Below are positions 6,925-15,270 of a stretch of DNA of 42,161 nt, one piece after another. Positions within the stretch are counted from its first letter, which is position 1. The number at the start of each line of letters is the position of its first letter. Under the pieces are notes generated by a model. The model saw nothing but the letters and a program-made list of their open reading frames with translations. It searched no databases and was not told the DNA's origin. The stretch lies in assembly GCA_001787585.1 (NCBI GenBank), contig MFXW01000047.1:1-42161 (forward strand), written 5' to 3'. The position numbers and the translations under genes are program-made. The stretch comes from Candidatus Peribacteria bacterium RIFCSPHIGHO2_02_FULL_53_20 (GTDB lineage: Bacteria; Patescibacteriota; Gracilibacteria; Peribacterales; Peribacteraceae).

Positions 6925-8679
6925 TTATGTAGCTCTTTTACGGTCTTCTTCGCCGACCTCACTCTGTCCTTTCTCCTCGTGATACACCCGATCAGCATTC
7001 ACATTCCAGACATTAAGATTATCCGATGATCCAGCGACAATATTATCCACCGCCGTCATCGCTGTGAGCATGCTGTGATCCTGATTATTATAGCGATGCA
7101 TGCCGTTGCGACCAATGAGATAGAGATTGGGAATGGTGAGCGTGAAGTCCCGCACGACGTCGAGTTGATCGTAGCTACCGAAGTACGCAGGATACGCCTT
7201 GGGCATCCGGAGCACGCAGGCATCGAGGATGTCCGCTTTTTGGGCAAAGCCAATCTTCTCCATCTCCCCTACCCCGAGATCAATGAGATCCTTGTCGGGC
7301 ATGACCCAGAGCTTGTCCCCTTCGTTCACAAAGTACTCGAGCCCGATCCAGACGGAATTCTTGCGGTCCGCGACCATGTAGGGGCTCCAATTATTGAAAA
7401 TCTGAATGCGCCCGACATGCACGCCACCATCTTGTACGTAAATCCAGTTGTCGGGCACTGTTGATGCAGGCTTCTTCCCTGTTTCCTGCACGTGCAATTG
7501 TTTGAGGAGCAATCCAACCGTCAAAAAATCGCGATAAACCAATCCCTCGGCAACTTCGCACACCCGATCATTCGGCTTCGGATGCATCATCGTCACCAGA
7601 TGCCTTATCGGCATTGTGGAGAAGAAATAATCACACGGTATTTCTTCTGTTTCGCCGGTTTCTACATTTTCAACAGTAACAGAGACAATATTGGAAGTAT
7701 TGCGCCCTTGCGCCCTTGTGTCCTTGCGCCCTTCTTCCCATCGAAGACCAACTACTCTTCTCTTGATACGTACTTCTCCCCCGCACGCCCGTATCTGCTC
7801 CGTCACCGTCTCCCACATCTGTCCCGGACCGAACTTAGGATAGAAAAATCGGGTAATGAGACTCGTCTCGCGTTCCTCCTGGGCTTTTGTAAAATTACTC
7901 GTGAGAAGATCTTTTACAGCATGAACCACGGCTCGTTTCAGCGATAATCCCTTGATCCGTTGCGCTCCCCAGTCCGCACGAATTTGATTGCAGGGAACTC
8001 CCCAGACCTTCTCAGTGTAATCCTTGAAAAAGGTTTCATAGAGTCGCCGACCAAAACGATTGATGAAGAATGCGTCGAGGTAGGTTTCATCCTTTAGAGG
8101 GAAAAAATGGGATTTGATATAGCTGAAGCCAATGAGCATAGTGTTAAACACACCCAATCGTCTCGCAACTGTGAAGGTAATCCCGATGGGATACGGAAAG
8201 AAATTCTTATGATAGTAAATGCGACTCAGACGCGGGCGCTGGAGCATGACAAGATCGGTCTTTTCGGGATCAGGAGCTGGAAAAACCACTTGTTGCAAGT
8301 TGCAGGTTGCAGAATCGCTTTTTTGTAACCTGCAACCTGCAACCTGCAACTCTTCCGGAATGCAATCTTTGCAAAGATATCCGACGATCGCCTCCGCCGC
8401 CAAATCCACCTCATGTCCCTTCTCAATATCGTCTGCCGAAGGTGCCCCCTGACGTGGCAGAATGTTGAACCACCAATCCATCACGCGCTTGCTCTTTGAG
8501 AAAAACCTGTGCCCTCCAATGTCGATGCGATTGCCTTTGTAGTTGAACGTCTGCGCTATACCTCCGATTGCCTGCGTCGATTCCAGAACGATCGGATGAA
8601 CATCCGTACGCTTGAGCAATTCATACGCAGCAGTTAATCCCGCGGGACCGGCTCCGGCGATGATGGCGATCTTGACCAC
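6925..8679 (-). CDS. FAD/NAD(P)-dependent oxidoreductase (amine oxidase/UDP-galactopyranose mutase-like)
   Basis: This 584-residue flavoprotein has an N-terminal dinucleotide-binding motif ([13 protein letters not shown], residues 9-21), the acidic ribose-binding end at VLES, an IGGHRFFSK substrate-side segment, and a C-terminal FAD-binding segment ([19 protein letters not shown]). Such proteins, often annotated as protoporphyrinogen-oxidase or UDP-galactopyranose-mutase-like, are common in polysaccharide loci. The reaction cannot be assigned. The start is a GTG, supported by TAAGCT exactly six bases upstream. Residues ~111-130 ([20 protein letters not shown]) are encoded by a palindromic repeat present elsewhere in the window, an in-frame insertion that keeps the gene open. 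It follows the GtrA gene by 18 bases. Confidence 0.85.
   Translation of the reverse strand: MVKIAIIAGAGPAGLTAAYELLKRTDVHPIVLESTQAIGGIAQTFNYKGNRIDIGGHRFFSKSKRVMDWWFNILPRQGAPSADDIEKGHEVDLAAEAIVGYLCKDCIPEELQVAGCRLQKSDSATCNLQQVVFPAPDPEKTDLVMLQRPRLSRIYYHKNFFPYPIGITFTVARRLGVFNTMLIGFSYIKSHFFPLKDETYLDAFFINRFGRRLYETFFKDYTEKVWGVPCNQIRADWGAQRIKGLSLKRAVVHAVKDLLTSNFTKAQEERETSLITRFFYPKFGPGQMWETVTEQIRACGGEVRIKRRVVGLRWEEGRKDTRAQGRNTSNIVSVTVENVETGETEEIPCDYFFSTMPIRHLVTMMHPKPNDRVCEVAEGLVYRDFLTVGLLLKQLHVQETGKKPASTVPDNWIYVQDGGVHVGRIQIFNNWSPYMVADRKNSVWIGLEYFVNEGDKLWVMPDKDLIDLGVGEMEKIGFAQKADILDACVLRMPKAYPAYFGSYDQLDVVRDFTLTIPNLYLIGRNGMHRYNNQDHSMLTAMTAVDNIVAGSSDNLNVWNVNADRVYHEEKGQSEVGEEDRKRAT
8293..8350. repeat. TTGCAGG-word palindromic element, copy 1 (inside a CDS)
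   Basis: The left arm TTGCAAGTTGCAGGTTGCAG and the right arm, built from repeated AACCTGC, flank a short A/T-rich loop. The reverse complement shares the loop AAAAAGCGATT and its right arm with the copy at 13302-13354. It lies wholly inside the oxidoreductase frame. Confidence 0.9.
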
Positions 8680-8691
8680 AGGAAAAGCTTA
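8680..8691 (-). promoter_or_regulatory. -10 box, TAAGCT, for the FAD oxidoreductase
   Basis: TAAGCT is followed by exactly six bases and then the GTG start at 8679, which fits a leaderless transcript and supports GTG as the start codon. No good -35 is visible. Confidence 0.45.
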
Positions 8692-8697
8692 CAGGTT

Positions 8698-9102
8698 TTA
8701 ATGAAATACGTAGATTTTTCGCATGCCAAAATTCCATAGGAGTACCAGCACCTGCGAAACCATCTTCGCTACGACTTCATGCATTCCCAAGATGTCGATC
8801 ATGATATAGAGAAGAAGCCACGTCCAAAGAAGACCTCCGACGGCAATGCCAAAGACAATCAGAAGCTCCTTGTGCCGTACGTGCTTGCTTGCCTTAAAGA
8901 CCCAAAGCACGCTGAGAAGATGATTCCAGACGAGCCCGAGCATATATCCCACAAACGCGGCGATTGCATAGTGCAGATCGAACGCGGTGACGAGGATTGT
9001 GTATGCGACGAGATCGACAACGGCTGAGCTGCCACCGACGAAAAAATAGCGGAAGAACTGCACATGAGCGGATTGGGTCCGACCGAAAACAAGGTGACGC
9101 AC
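8698..9102 (-). CDS. GtrA-family membrane protein
   Basis: This small protein of 134 residues has four predicted membrane helices and the usual GtrA signatures: FFRYFFVGGSSAVVDLVAY in the first helix, a central GYMLGLVWNHLLSVLWVF, and the C-terminal LWNFGMRKIYVFH. GtrA proteins are thought to help move polyprenyl-linked sugars across the membrane and usually partner with a DPM1-type transferase such as the one at the left edge. The start is a GTG seven bases after TAGAGT. The length is normal for a free-standing GtrA. Confidence 0.9.
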   Translation of the reverse strand: MRHLVFGRTQSAHVQFFRYFFVGGSSAVVDLVAYTILVTAFDLHYAIAAFVGYMLGLVWNHLLSVLWVFKASKHVRHKELLIVFGIAVGGLLWTWLLLYIMIDILGMHEVVAKMVSQVLVLLWNFGMRKIYVFH

Positions 9103-9116
9103 GCGGGAAACTCTAG

Positions 9117-9170
9117 GCAGGAAAGCTTAGAAAGGCAAAAACGTTTCTGCCCTTTCTGCCTTTCCTGCCC
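9117..9170. repeat. Pyrimidine-word palindromic element
   Basis: The left arm (ggcaggaaagcttagaaagg...) and the right arm (...ctgcctttcctgcc) are imperfect complements made of repeated TTTCCTGCC/CTTTCTGCC words. It fills the gap between the divergent GtrA and UDP-sugar dehydrogenase genes. It has the same architecture as the TTGCAGG palindromes but different words. Confidence 0.6.
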
Positions 9171-9194
9171 TTTCTTACCTTCCTGCCCCTCCCC

Positions 9195-9206
9195 TACACT
9201 CTTCCT
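9195..9206 (+). promoter_or_regulatory. -10 box, TACACT, for the UDP-HexNAc dehydrogenase
   Basis: TACACT (9195-9200) is followed by six bases and the ATG at 9207. The -35 at 17 bases is weak (TTCTTA). Confidence 0.45.
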
Positions 9207-10475
9207 ATGAAACCACTCCCGACCGTCTGTATCGTTGGTCTCGGCTACGTGGGACTTCCCCTCGCTCACGGATTTGCAAAAAAAGGCTATCCCACTATCG
9301 GATACGACATTGATGCTGGGCGCATCGGCGAATTGCAGGCGGGACAAGACCGAACGAAGGAATTGAATGCGAAGGAATTGAAAGAAGTGGAGATGCGCCT
9401 GAGCAGTGACCCAAAGATCATTGCTGAAGCGGCTATCGTGATTGTCGCGCTTCCGACCCCAGTCGACGAACGGAACAAACCGAATATCTCGATCCTCAAG
9501 GCGGGCTCGAAGACTGTCGGGGAGAATATGAAAAGTGGCACAATCGTCGTCTTTGAATCTACCGTCTGGCCGGGAACCACCGAAGAAATCTGCGGTCCGA
9601 TTTTGGAGAAGGTCTCTGGGATGAGGTGCGGCAAAGATTTCTTCCTTGGATACAGCCCGGAGCGCATCAACCCCGGAGATAAGAAACACCGACTGCATAC
9701 GATCGTAAAAGTTGTCTCCGGACAAACGCCGGAAGTGCTTGAAACGCTCGCCACGCTTTATGGATCAGTGGTGAAGGCGGGCATCCACAAAGCGCCGAAT
9801 ATCAAAGTCGCGGAAATGGCGAAGGCGATTGAGAATGCCCAGCGTGATTTGAACATCGGCTATATCAACGAGATCGCAATGCTCTGCGGTAAAATAGGCA
9901 TCGCAAGCAAGGACGTGCTCGACGCGGCATCAACGAAATGGAACTTTCTCCGCTTCACCCCCGGTCTCGTCGGAGGGCACTGCATCGGCGTAGATCCGTA
10001 CTATCTTGTGGAAAAGGCAAGGTCGATCGGTATGAATACTCAAGTGATCACTGCAGGGCGCGCAGTGAATGAGGGCATGGCGCAGTTCGTTGCAAAGCAA
10101 GTTCAAGACGCCATAGGGGCAAGCGAGAAACGGATATTGGTCCTTGGACTCACATTTAAAGAAGATGTGCCAGATACTCGAAACAGTAAATCTGGCGATG
10201 TTATTCGTACCCTGGAAAAAGAAGCACACGCGGTGTTGGTGCACGACCCGTACATGTCATCTGCGACAATTAAACGCAACGGATGGAAGCCGGGAACACT
10301 GGAAGAAGGACCGTATGACGCGATCGTTCTCCTCGTGCCGCACAAGGAATATCTCGCACTCGGAACCGAAGGACTACTCGGAGCGACAAAAAACGGAGGA
10401 TTGATCTACGATTTGAAATCAGTGTTGGATGGAAAGGCGATTGCGAAAGCGGGGAGAAAATATCTGGCGTTGTAA
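9207..10475 (+). CDS. UDP-N-acetylhexosamine C6 dehydrogenase (WbpO/TviB-like)
   Basis: This nucleotide-sugar dehydrogenase has 422 residues, the normal family length. The N-terminal NAD site is VGLGYVGLPLA at residues 10-20. The middle domain carries the FLGYSPERINPGD segment, and the catalytic Cys lies in GGHCIGVDPYY. The C-terminal domain has LGLTFKEDVPDTRNSKS. The wording resembles the UDP-GlcNAc/GalNAc dehydrogenases of the Vi-antigen and B-band type (TviB, WbpO) more than UDP-glucose dehydrogenase. It would oxidise C6 in two NAD-dependent steps to give a UDP-aminouronic acid. It stands alone between divergent and convergent neighbours, with a leaderless-type -10 in front. Confidence 0.9.
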   Translation: MKPLPTVCIVGLGYVGLPLAHGFAKKGYPTIGYDIDAGRIGELQAGQDRTKELNAKELKEVEMRLSSDPKIIAEAAIVIVALPTPVDERNKPNISILKAGSKTVGENMKSGTIVVFESTVWPGTTEEICGPILEKVSGMRCGKDFFLGYSPERINPGDKKHRLHTIVKVVSGQTPEVLETLATLYGSVVKAGIHKAPNIKVAEMAKAIENAQRDLNIGYINEIAMLCGKIGIASKDVLDAASTKWNFLRFTPGLVGGHCIGVDPYYLVEKARSIGMNTQVITAGRAVNEGMAQFVAKQVQDAIGASEKRILVLGLTFKEDVPDTRNSKSGDVIRTLEKEAHAVLVHDPYMSSATIKRNGWKPGTLEEGPYDAIVLLVPHKEYLALGTEGLLGATKNGGLIYDLKSVLDGKAIAKAGRKYLAL

Positions 10476-10623
10476 TAACCTCCTCCCCTACCCCCTCCTC
10501 CTTCGGAGGAGGGGAATGTGTGCTGTGTGTTGTCTGCATGCAACAAGGAAAACCATACTTATTCACTCTTGAAACAAAGCTCTCTCTCCTCCGAAGGAGG
10601 AGGGAGCCGGAGGGAGGAGGTAA
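10475..10623. repeat. Long inverted-repeat element between convergent genes
   Basis: Two ~40-base arms (aataacctcctcccctacc...ccttcggaggagg and its imperfect complement ending ggaggaggtaat) enclose ~70 unique bases. Each arm itself contains a palindrome around TCCTTCGGAGGA or TCCTCCGAAGGAGGA. It starts at the stop codon of the dehydrogenase, so it may also end transcription from both sides. No gene is seen within. Confidence 0.75.
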
Positions 10624-10642
10624 TACCAGAGAATGTGAAATA

Positions 10643-13270
10643 TCACTCCACCGCCACCACTCCCCCACTCTCTTCCTGCATCTCTTCCCCATTATCCACA
10701 AACACCGTTCCATTCGCGACGATGGATCCAGGACCGAATGCGGGAGAACCGCCACCCGCAGAAAATCCGATCTGATTTCCGACTAACGTGACATTCTTGG
10801 CAACCACATGCCCGCCATCTTCAGAAAGAATTCCCACTGCGCATCCCTGTAATCGTGAATCCTCGATCAATGGTGCAGAGCGATCGGCGACATGAATGCA
10901 GGCTGACGAGGATCCCTCTACGACAACATTACGGATGACAATCGGGGAACCGCGAAGATCAATCGCATGACCGGAAGATGTAGAGACCGCCACGGATTCC
11001 ATGCGACCGGCGAGGGCAGACTCCACGAGCACTCCCCTGCCCGCACTCCCGCGGATCACCGTATCGCGCATATCGACAAATATCTGTGAGAGAGCAATCG
11101 CGCTATCCCCCTCCGCATGATCGACGGTCACGTTGGTAATACTGCCGGGGCTTCCCGCAAGCGTAATAGAACCTGGGAGTTTCTTTCCGCCCGCTCTTCC
11201 TCCTCTTCCTCCAACAACTGTCACAAAATGCAGGTCGCTCGGTTCAGAGGCATCGATAACGGCGATGGTTCCCCATGTGACACCTTCCTTTGCAGGAAGA
11301 ATGCGAATCGGCAGAGCCTCTTCCCCGAGCATCGTCACGGATCCGTAGGAAAGAAGTATCGCACCGCTGCCCATTCGCATCTGCGTTCCCGGCGCGACAT
11401 GCAAGGAGATTCCCGTCGGGATCGCAATGGTGCCCTCGAGCGTCACGGAACCCTTGAGCAGCACGCCACTGCTCCCTTGAGCGGTAAATTGCGGATTACG
11501 ACTGAGGAATTCCGGGCGTTTCATCTGTAGGGGCAATATCGTCCCGTACACGCGATCATCGACGAGAGCCGTGCCGAGTACTTGTCCGTCTCCGCCGGTC
11601 ACCGCATTGCCGATGCCCACCGGCAGAGGCAGCGCGTCCATCGTGATACGAGGCATCGCCGGCGTTCCGACGAGGAAGAACCTGTGCCGGCGGTGCGGCG
11701 GACGCAGCAGTTCACCTTCGGAAGTAACCGCAGGATTGCCCGGCCACAGAAGCCGCTCCTGACCTTCCAAAAATTGCAGCGTGCTTCCGGAAGCGATCAT
11801 AGGGATAGGCAAATCTCCTTCTCCGTAGACTCCATCACCGGTATCGCGAAACACGTGAATCTGACCGCTCGAAAGAATCTCTGCGTACCGTGGCGGAAAG
11901 GTGATCGAAGAAAGCAGACCTGCAACCGGACCGCGGGCATTGGCGTCGATAACGAGCAGTACTTCGCTTTCCTCTGCGGGAATGCGTTCGTTGATCAGCA
12001 CTTCGGCCGAGGCCAATTGCGCGCGGATAGCATCAAGGCTTTTTTTCAATAGATCCTGTTGAGTATTGAGTGCATTACGGACGATGCGGTTGCTCGGCAG
12101 TTTCCACTGATCGCTGTAGAACGGCGCCTCGATATTTCTACGGGTTGTCTGAAAAGATTGCAGATCGGTGCTGGCTTCGATTTGGAGATATTCCTGGAGT
12201 TGTGCCTGTGCACGACTGCGAAGTGCTGGCACGCGCGATGCGGCATCGAGAAGAGGGATACCCGCTGGTGCCAGAATTGATCGCGGTTCGCTGAGGGCGA
12301 TATTCCACGGCACCGGTTCAAAACGTCCGTTGACACTGCGGTAAAGCAGTCGCATTTCATCCGCACGGGCAACGGGATTGCCCATCAGCAACCGCAATGC
12401 CATATACGAGGAAAGCCGGTCGAGATCCATCACCTGGCTGAGTTTTGTCAGATAATCCGGATCAGTTTCTGCTCCTGGACGGGAAAGTTCTATGAGGAGT
12501 CCCAGTGCATCATCAGAAGCGCGAACTTCGGAAGACCCCGACCTTTCCCAATAAGCCGCATCCGGTAACGATTCGGATCCTGCTCCTTGCAGAGAAATCC
12601 TGTAGAGCGCGACATCACCACCCCTCCCCTGACGCTTCGCTGAATCTTCCGACCATCCTTCGCTGCTCAGATAAATCATCGGTCCGCGACCGTTGAGGTG
12701 GAGATCAATGAAAGAAACTTCGGGATGCACGAGCCCCATCATGCGGCTGCGGCGCATCCGGAGGAGATCATTCACCCATTCGCGTTCCTCAGGTAGAAGA
12801 AGTTGCAGCTGCCGCATTCCGTGAAACGGAGCATCATCGGCAAAGCGCACTTCATAGGATTTTTTTGGCCACAACCAATGCGCAGGGGTTTCCCCATGCA
12901 CACGTACATGTACTTCCCACTGCTTTCCTTCGGCAGAAAATACTGCAGGAACCCACGGCGCAAGATCTTCGTTAAATGCGGTCTCCGGCGTGGGAAGGCT
13001 TTGCAATAATCGACCCCACTGATCAGGAGAAATATCCAATGCGTACTGCGGCAATGTCTCTTCGGGCGTTGGTCCCTTGTAAAATGCACTAACCCACCGA
13101 TCAACTGTTCGACCAAACTCCAGAAACGGAGAAAGCCTGCTTGATGTTTCCGCGGAAGGAATCGTCGCAAGCTCCGTACGCAGGAGAACGACTGCATATC
13201 CCGACAGAATAAGAAGCTGGACAACGACCAGTGCAGCTATCCCTCCGATGATTGCCGCTTTTCGGCGCAT
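10643..13270 (-). CDS. Membrane-anchored CotH-like/right-handed beta-helix protein
   Basis: The ORF extends to 13339, but its first 23 residues are encoded partly by a palindromic repeat. I start at MRRKAAIIGG (13270), eight bases after TACTCT, giving 875 residues. A single membrane helix (about 7-30) is followed by a CotH-kinase-like domain (about 70-420): HVRVHGETPAHWLWPKKSYE matches the CotH strand and Lys motif, and RFEPVPWN at 317-323 matches the metal-binding PWD segment, but with Asn instead of Asp. Residues ~590-860 are a Gly/Val/Ile-rich parallel beta-helix with repeats such as IVIRNVVVEGSS. The protein is presumably extracellular. CotH proteins phosphorylate spore-coat proteins in Bacillus; the Asp-to-Asn change makes kinase activity doubtful here. 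Confidence 0.8.
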   Translation of the reverse strand: MRRKAAIIGGIAALVVVQLLILSGYAVVLLRTELATIPSAETSSRLSPFLEFGRTVDRWVSAFYKGPTPEETLPQYALDISPDQWGRLLQSLPTPETAFNEDLAPWVPAVFSAEGKQWEVHVRVHGETPAHWLWPKKSYEVRFADDAPFHGMRQLQLLLPEEREWVNDLLRMRRSRMMGLVHPEVSFIDLHLNGRGPMIYLSSEGWSEDSAKRQGRGGDVALYRISLQGAGSESLPDAAYWERSGSSEVRASDDALGLLIELSRPGAETDPDYLTKLSQVMDLDRLSSYMALRLLMGNPVARADEMRLLYRSVNGRFEPVPWNIALSEPRSILAPAGIPLLDAASRVPALRSRAQAQLQEYLQIEASTDLQSFQTTRRNIEAPFYSDQWKLPSNRIVRNALNTQQDLLKKSLDAIRAQLASAEVLINERIPAEESEVLLVIDANARGPVAGLLSSITFPPRYAEILSSGQIHVFRDTGDGVYGEGDLPIPMIASGSTLQFLEGQERLLWPGNPAVTSEGELLRPPHRRHRFFLVGTPAMPRITMDALPLPVGIGNAVTGGDGQVLGTALVDDRVYGTILPLQMKRPEFLSRNPQFTAQGSSGVLLKGSVTLEGTIAIPTGISLHVAPGTQMRMGSGAILLSYGSVTMLGEEALPIRILPAKEGVTWGTIAVIDASEPSDLHFVTVVGGRGGRAGGKKLPGSITLAGSPGSITNVTVDHAEGDSAIALSQIFVDMRDTVIRGSAGRGVLVESALAGRMESVAVSTSSGHAIDLRGSPIVIRNVVVEGSSSACIHVADRSAPLIEDSRLQGCAVGILSEDGGHVVAKNVTLVGNQIGFSAGGGSPAFGPGSIVANGTVFVDNGEEMQEESGGVVAVE

Positions 13271-13301
13271 CGGAGAAAAGAGTAGCACGAGACTTGTTTT
13301 T

Positions 13302-13354
13302 GGTTGCAGGTTGCAAGTTGCAGAAAAGCGATTTTGCAACCTGCAACTTGCAAC
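13302..13354. repeat. TTGCAGG-word palindromic element, copy 2
   Basis: The left arm GGTTGCAGGTTGCAAGTTGC, the loop AGAAAAGCGATT and a complementary right arm match the reverse complement of copy 1 at 8293-8350. It lies between the gmd stop and the CotH-like gene start. Confidence 0.9.
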
Positions 13355-13360
13355 TTTGTC

Positions 13361-14401
13361 TCAGAGAGAGATCCCCTGCTCCCTACAATCCGCCTCCAAC
13401 ATGATCCTCGCTAATTCTTCGATGGTCGTCTTCGCCTCCCATCCCAGCTTTCTCTTCGCTTTCGATGCATCCCCGAGCAAGAAATCCACTTCCGCAGGGC
13501 GGTGATACAGCGGATCGAGCGCAACGATGGTCCTTCCTGTTTTCGTATCGGTGTACGTTTCGTCTTTGCCGGATCCTTTTCTCTCGTAGCGGATATGCAA
13601 GTGCTTCATGCACAGCTCCAGGAAATCACGAACCGATGCCGTGCGACCGGTCGCGAGTACGTAATCCTCCGGCTCCGGCTGCTGCATGATCTTCCACATG
13701 CCCTCGACAAATTCGGGAGCGTATCCCCAATCGCGTTTCGCTTCGAGATTTCCCAGATAGAGACACTCCTGTTTGCCCGCGAGAATGTTTGCGAGACTCA
13801 GGGTGATTTTGCGCGTAACGAAGTTCTCTCCGCGACGAGGGGATTCATGATTGAAGAGAATGCCGTTCACCGCATACATGCCGTAACTCTCGCGATAGTT
13901 TCTCGTGAGGTAGTACGCGTACGCCTTCGCACACCCATAGGGACTCCGCGGATAAAACGGCGTTTCCTCGTTTTGCATAGGACTCGTTGTCTTCCCGTAG
14001 AGCTCGGAGCTGCTGGCTTGATAAAACTTCGCAGGAAGTTTGCTCGTGCGCAGCGCTTCGAGAAGACGTGTCGTTCCGAGCGCAGTGATGTCTCCTGTGT
14101 ATTCCGGCATATCAAAGCTCACGCCGACGTGACTTTGCGCGGCGAGATTATAGATTTCGTCGGGTTTCACATCACTCAGAATACGCAGGAGCGAGTTGCT
14201 GTCGCCGAGATCACCGTAGTGCAGGTAAATAGCAGCATCCGGATGCCCCACATCGGAACAGAGATGATCAATGCGTCCACGGTTGAAGGTAGAAGCGCGA
14301 CGAACCACTCCATGGACTTCGTAGTCTTTCTGGATAAGGAGCTCTGCCAGGTACGAGCCATCTTGCCCTGTAATGCCCGTAATGATCGCTCTCTTTTTCA
14401 T
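13361..14401 (-). CDS. gmd: GDP-mannose 4,6-dehydratase
   Basis: This 346-residue protein is a clear family member. It has the NADP site [15 protein letters not shown] at residues 8-22, VRRAS at the NADP phosphate, the active site [20 protein letters not shown] with the catalytic Tyr-x-x-x-Lys, and [16 protein letters not shown], a GMD hallmark. It converts GDP-mannose to GDP-4-keto-6-deoxymannose, the precursor of fucose, rhamnose, perosamine and related sugars. No partner (GMER/fcl, rmd or per) lies next to it in the window, so the final sugar is unknown. It diverges from the polysaccharide deacetylase gene. Confidence 0.95.
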   Translation of the reverse strand: MKKRAIITGITGQDGSYLAELLIQKDYEVHGVVRRASTFNRGRIDHLCSDVGHPDAAIYLHYGDLGDSNSLLRILSDVKPDEIYNLAAQSHVGVSFDMPEYTGDITALGTTRLLEALRTSKLPAKFYQASSSELYGKTTSPMQNEETPFYPRSPYGCAKAYAYYLTRNYRESYGMYAVNGILFNHESPRRGENFVTRKITLSLANILAGKQECLYLGNLEAKRDWGYAPEFVEGMWKIMQQPEPEDYVLATGRTASVRDFLELCMKHLHIRYERKGSGKDETYTDTKTGRTIVALDPLYHRPAEVDFLLGDASKAKRKLGWEAKTTIEELARIMLEADCREQGISL

Positions 14402-14412
14402 AAGACTGCGTA

Positions 14413-14484
14413 AGTATTACGTATTATGTATGAAGTATCATGTATATCTATACTTAATACGTAATACATCATACGTAATACTTG
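14413..14484. repeat. TACGTATTA-word palindromic element
   Basis: The left arm (aagtattacgtattatgtatg) and the right arm (atacgtaatacatcatacgtaatactt) are imperfect complements made of repeated TACGTAT/TAATAC words around a ~15-nt centre. It fills the gap between the divergent gmd and deacetylase genes and therefore overlaps both promoters. Confidence 0.75.
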
Positions 14485-14494
14485 ATGCACTGCT

Positions 14495-15193
14495 ATGCAA
14501 TTCCTCACTTCCTGGGACGACGGCTATGTTCTCGACCTCAAGGTCGCAGATCTCCTTGATCGGTATAACACAAAGGGAACCTTCTATATCTGTCCCCATG
14601 CCCAGCACAGTGCGGAGATGATGACCGAAAAACAGATCCAGGATCTTTCTCACCGTCACACCATCGGCGCACACTCTCTTTCGCATCCTCATTTGACGCT
14701 GATCTCCAAAGAACGTGCGACCGAAGAAATTCGTGGAAGTAAACAATGGGTGGAAGAAGTGACCGGCAAACCATGCACAATGTTCTGCTATCCCTATGGA
14801 GCGGTGAATCCGCAGATACGCGATCTAGTAAAAGAATCGGGATTCACTGGAGCGCGTACGACGAAAGATCTGGAATTTTCTGCACCCGATCCTTTTCTAC
14901 AGCCGATCACCTTACAAATCTTCCCCTTCCCATATCGCAGGCGTTTGCAGTTGAGCTGGAAAGTGCTCGACCCTCTCGGACCGCTACGAGCCCGTTATTT
15001 GCGCTTACAGAGATTGAAAACGCCGCATAGCGCGATGGGGTCGTGGATGGCGCTCGCAAAATATTTGTATGGGTACTCGAAGGAGACGAACCAGCCGTTC
15101 TTTCATCTCTACGGGCACAGTAGAGAAATCGAGATGTATGGAATGTGGGGGGAGTTGGAGGAGTTTTTGTCGTATGTACATAAAAATTCCTGA
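14495..15193 (+). CDS. Polysaccharide deacetylase (NodB-like)
   Basis: This short carbohydrate esterase of 232 residues has the NodB motif 1 as TSWDDG (residues 5-10; canonical TFDDG, with the metal-binding Asp), motif 2 as GAHSLSHPHL (the His-x-x-x-His metal pair), and a late HLYGHSREI that could supply the catalytic His. No signal peptide is present, so it is probably cytoplasmic and may act on a lipid-linked or nucleotide-linked intermediate instead of finished polysaccharide; that is inference. Its length is normal for the minimal domain. Confidence 0.85.
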   Translation: MQFLTSWDDGYVLDLKVADLLDRYNTKGTFYICPHAQHSAEMMTEKQIQDLSHRHTIGAHSLSHPHLTLISKERATEEIRGSKQWVEEVTGKPCTMFCYPYGAVNPQIRDLVKESGFTGARTTKDLEFSAPDPFLQPITLQIFPFPYRRRLQLSWKVLDPLGPLRARYLRLQRLKTPHSAMGSWMALAKYLYGYSKETNQPFFHLYGHSREIEMYGMWGELEEFLSYVHKNS

Positions 15194-15218
15194 TGATGAG
15201 ATCCTGTTGTATGTATTA

Positions 15219-15232
15219 CTGTATTAATACAG
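15219..15232. terminator. Palindrome CTGTATTAATACAG between convergent genes
   Basis: A perfect 14-base palindrome lies midway between the stops at 15193 and 15271. It could form a short hairpin in both directions, but there is no strong T-run. Confidence 0.35.
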
Positions 15233-15270
15233 TTCCACAAATATGACCCGAGAATTTCTCCATTGGTCAA

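Noticed and set aside
8293-8350. Short regular repeats that might be a CRISPR array or leader
   Set aside because: The repeat words are only ~7 bases, directly adjacent with no unique spacers, and are arranged as an inverted pair. No cas gene is present.
13271-13339. Upstream 23 residues of the CotH-like ORF as a real N-terminus
   Set aside because: They are partly encoded by the TTGCAGG palindrome, precede a good membrane anchor, and lie before a TACTCT box eight bases from the ATG at 13270.
13502-14413. Plus-strand ORF of 303 aa across gmd
   Set aside because: It is antisense to gmd, whose motifs are unmistakable in the minus frame.
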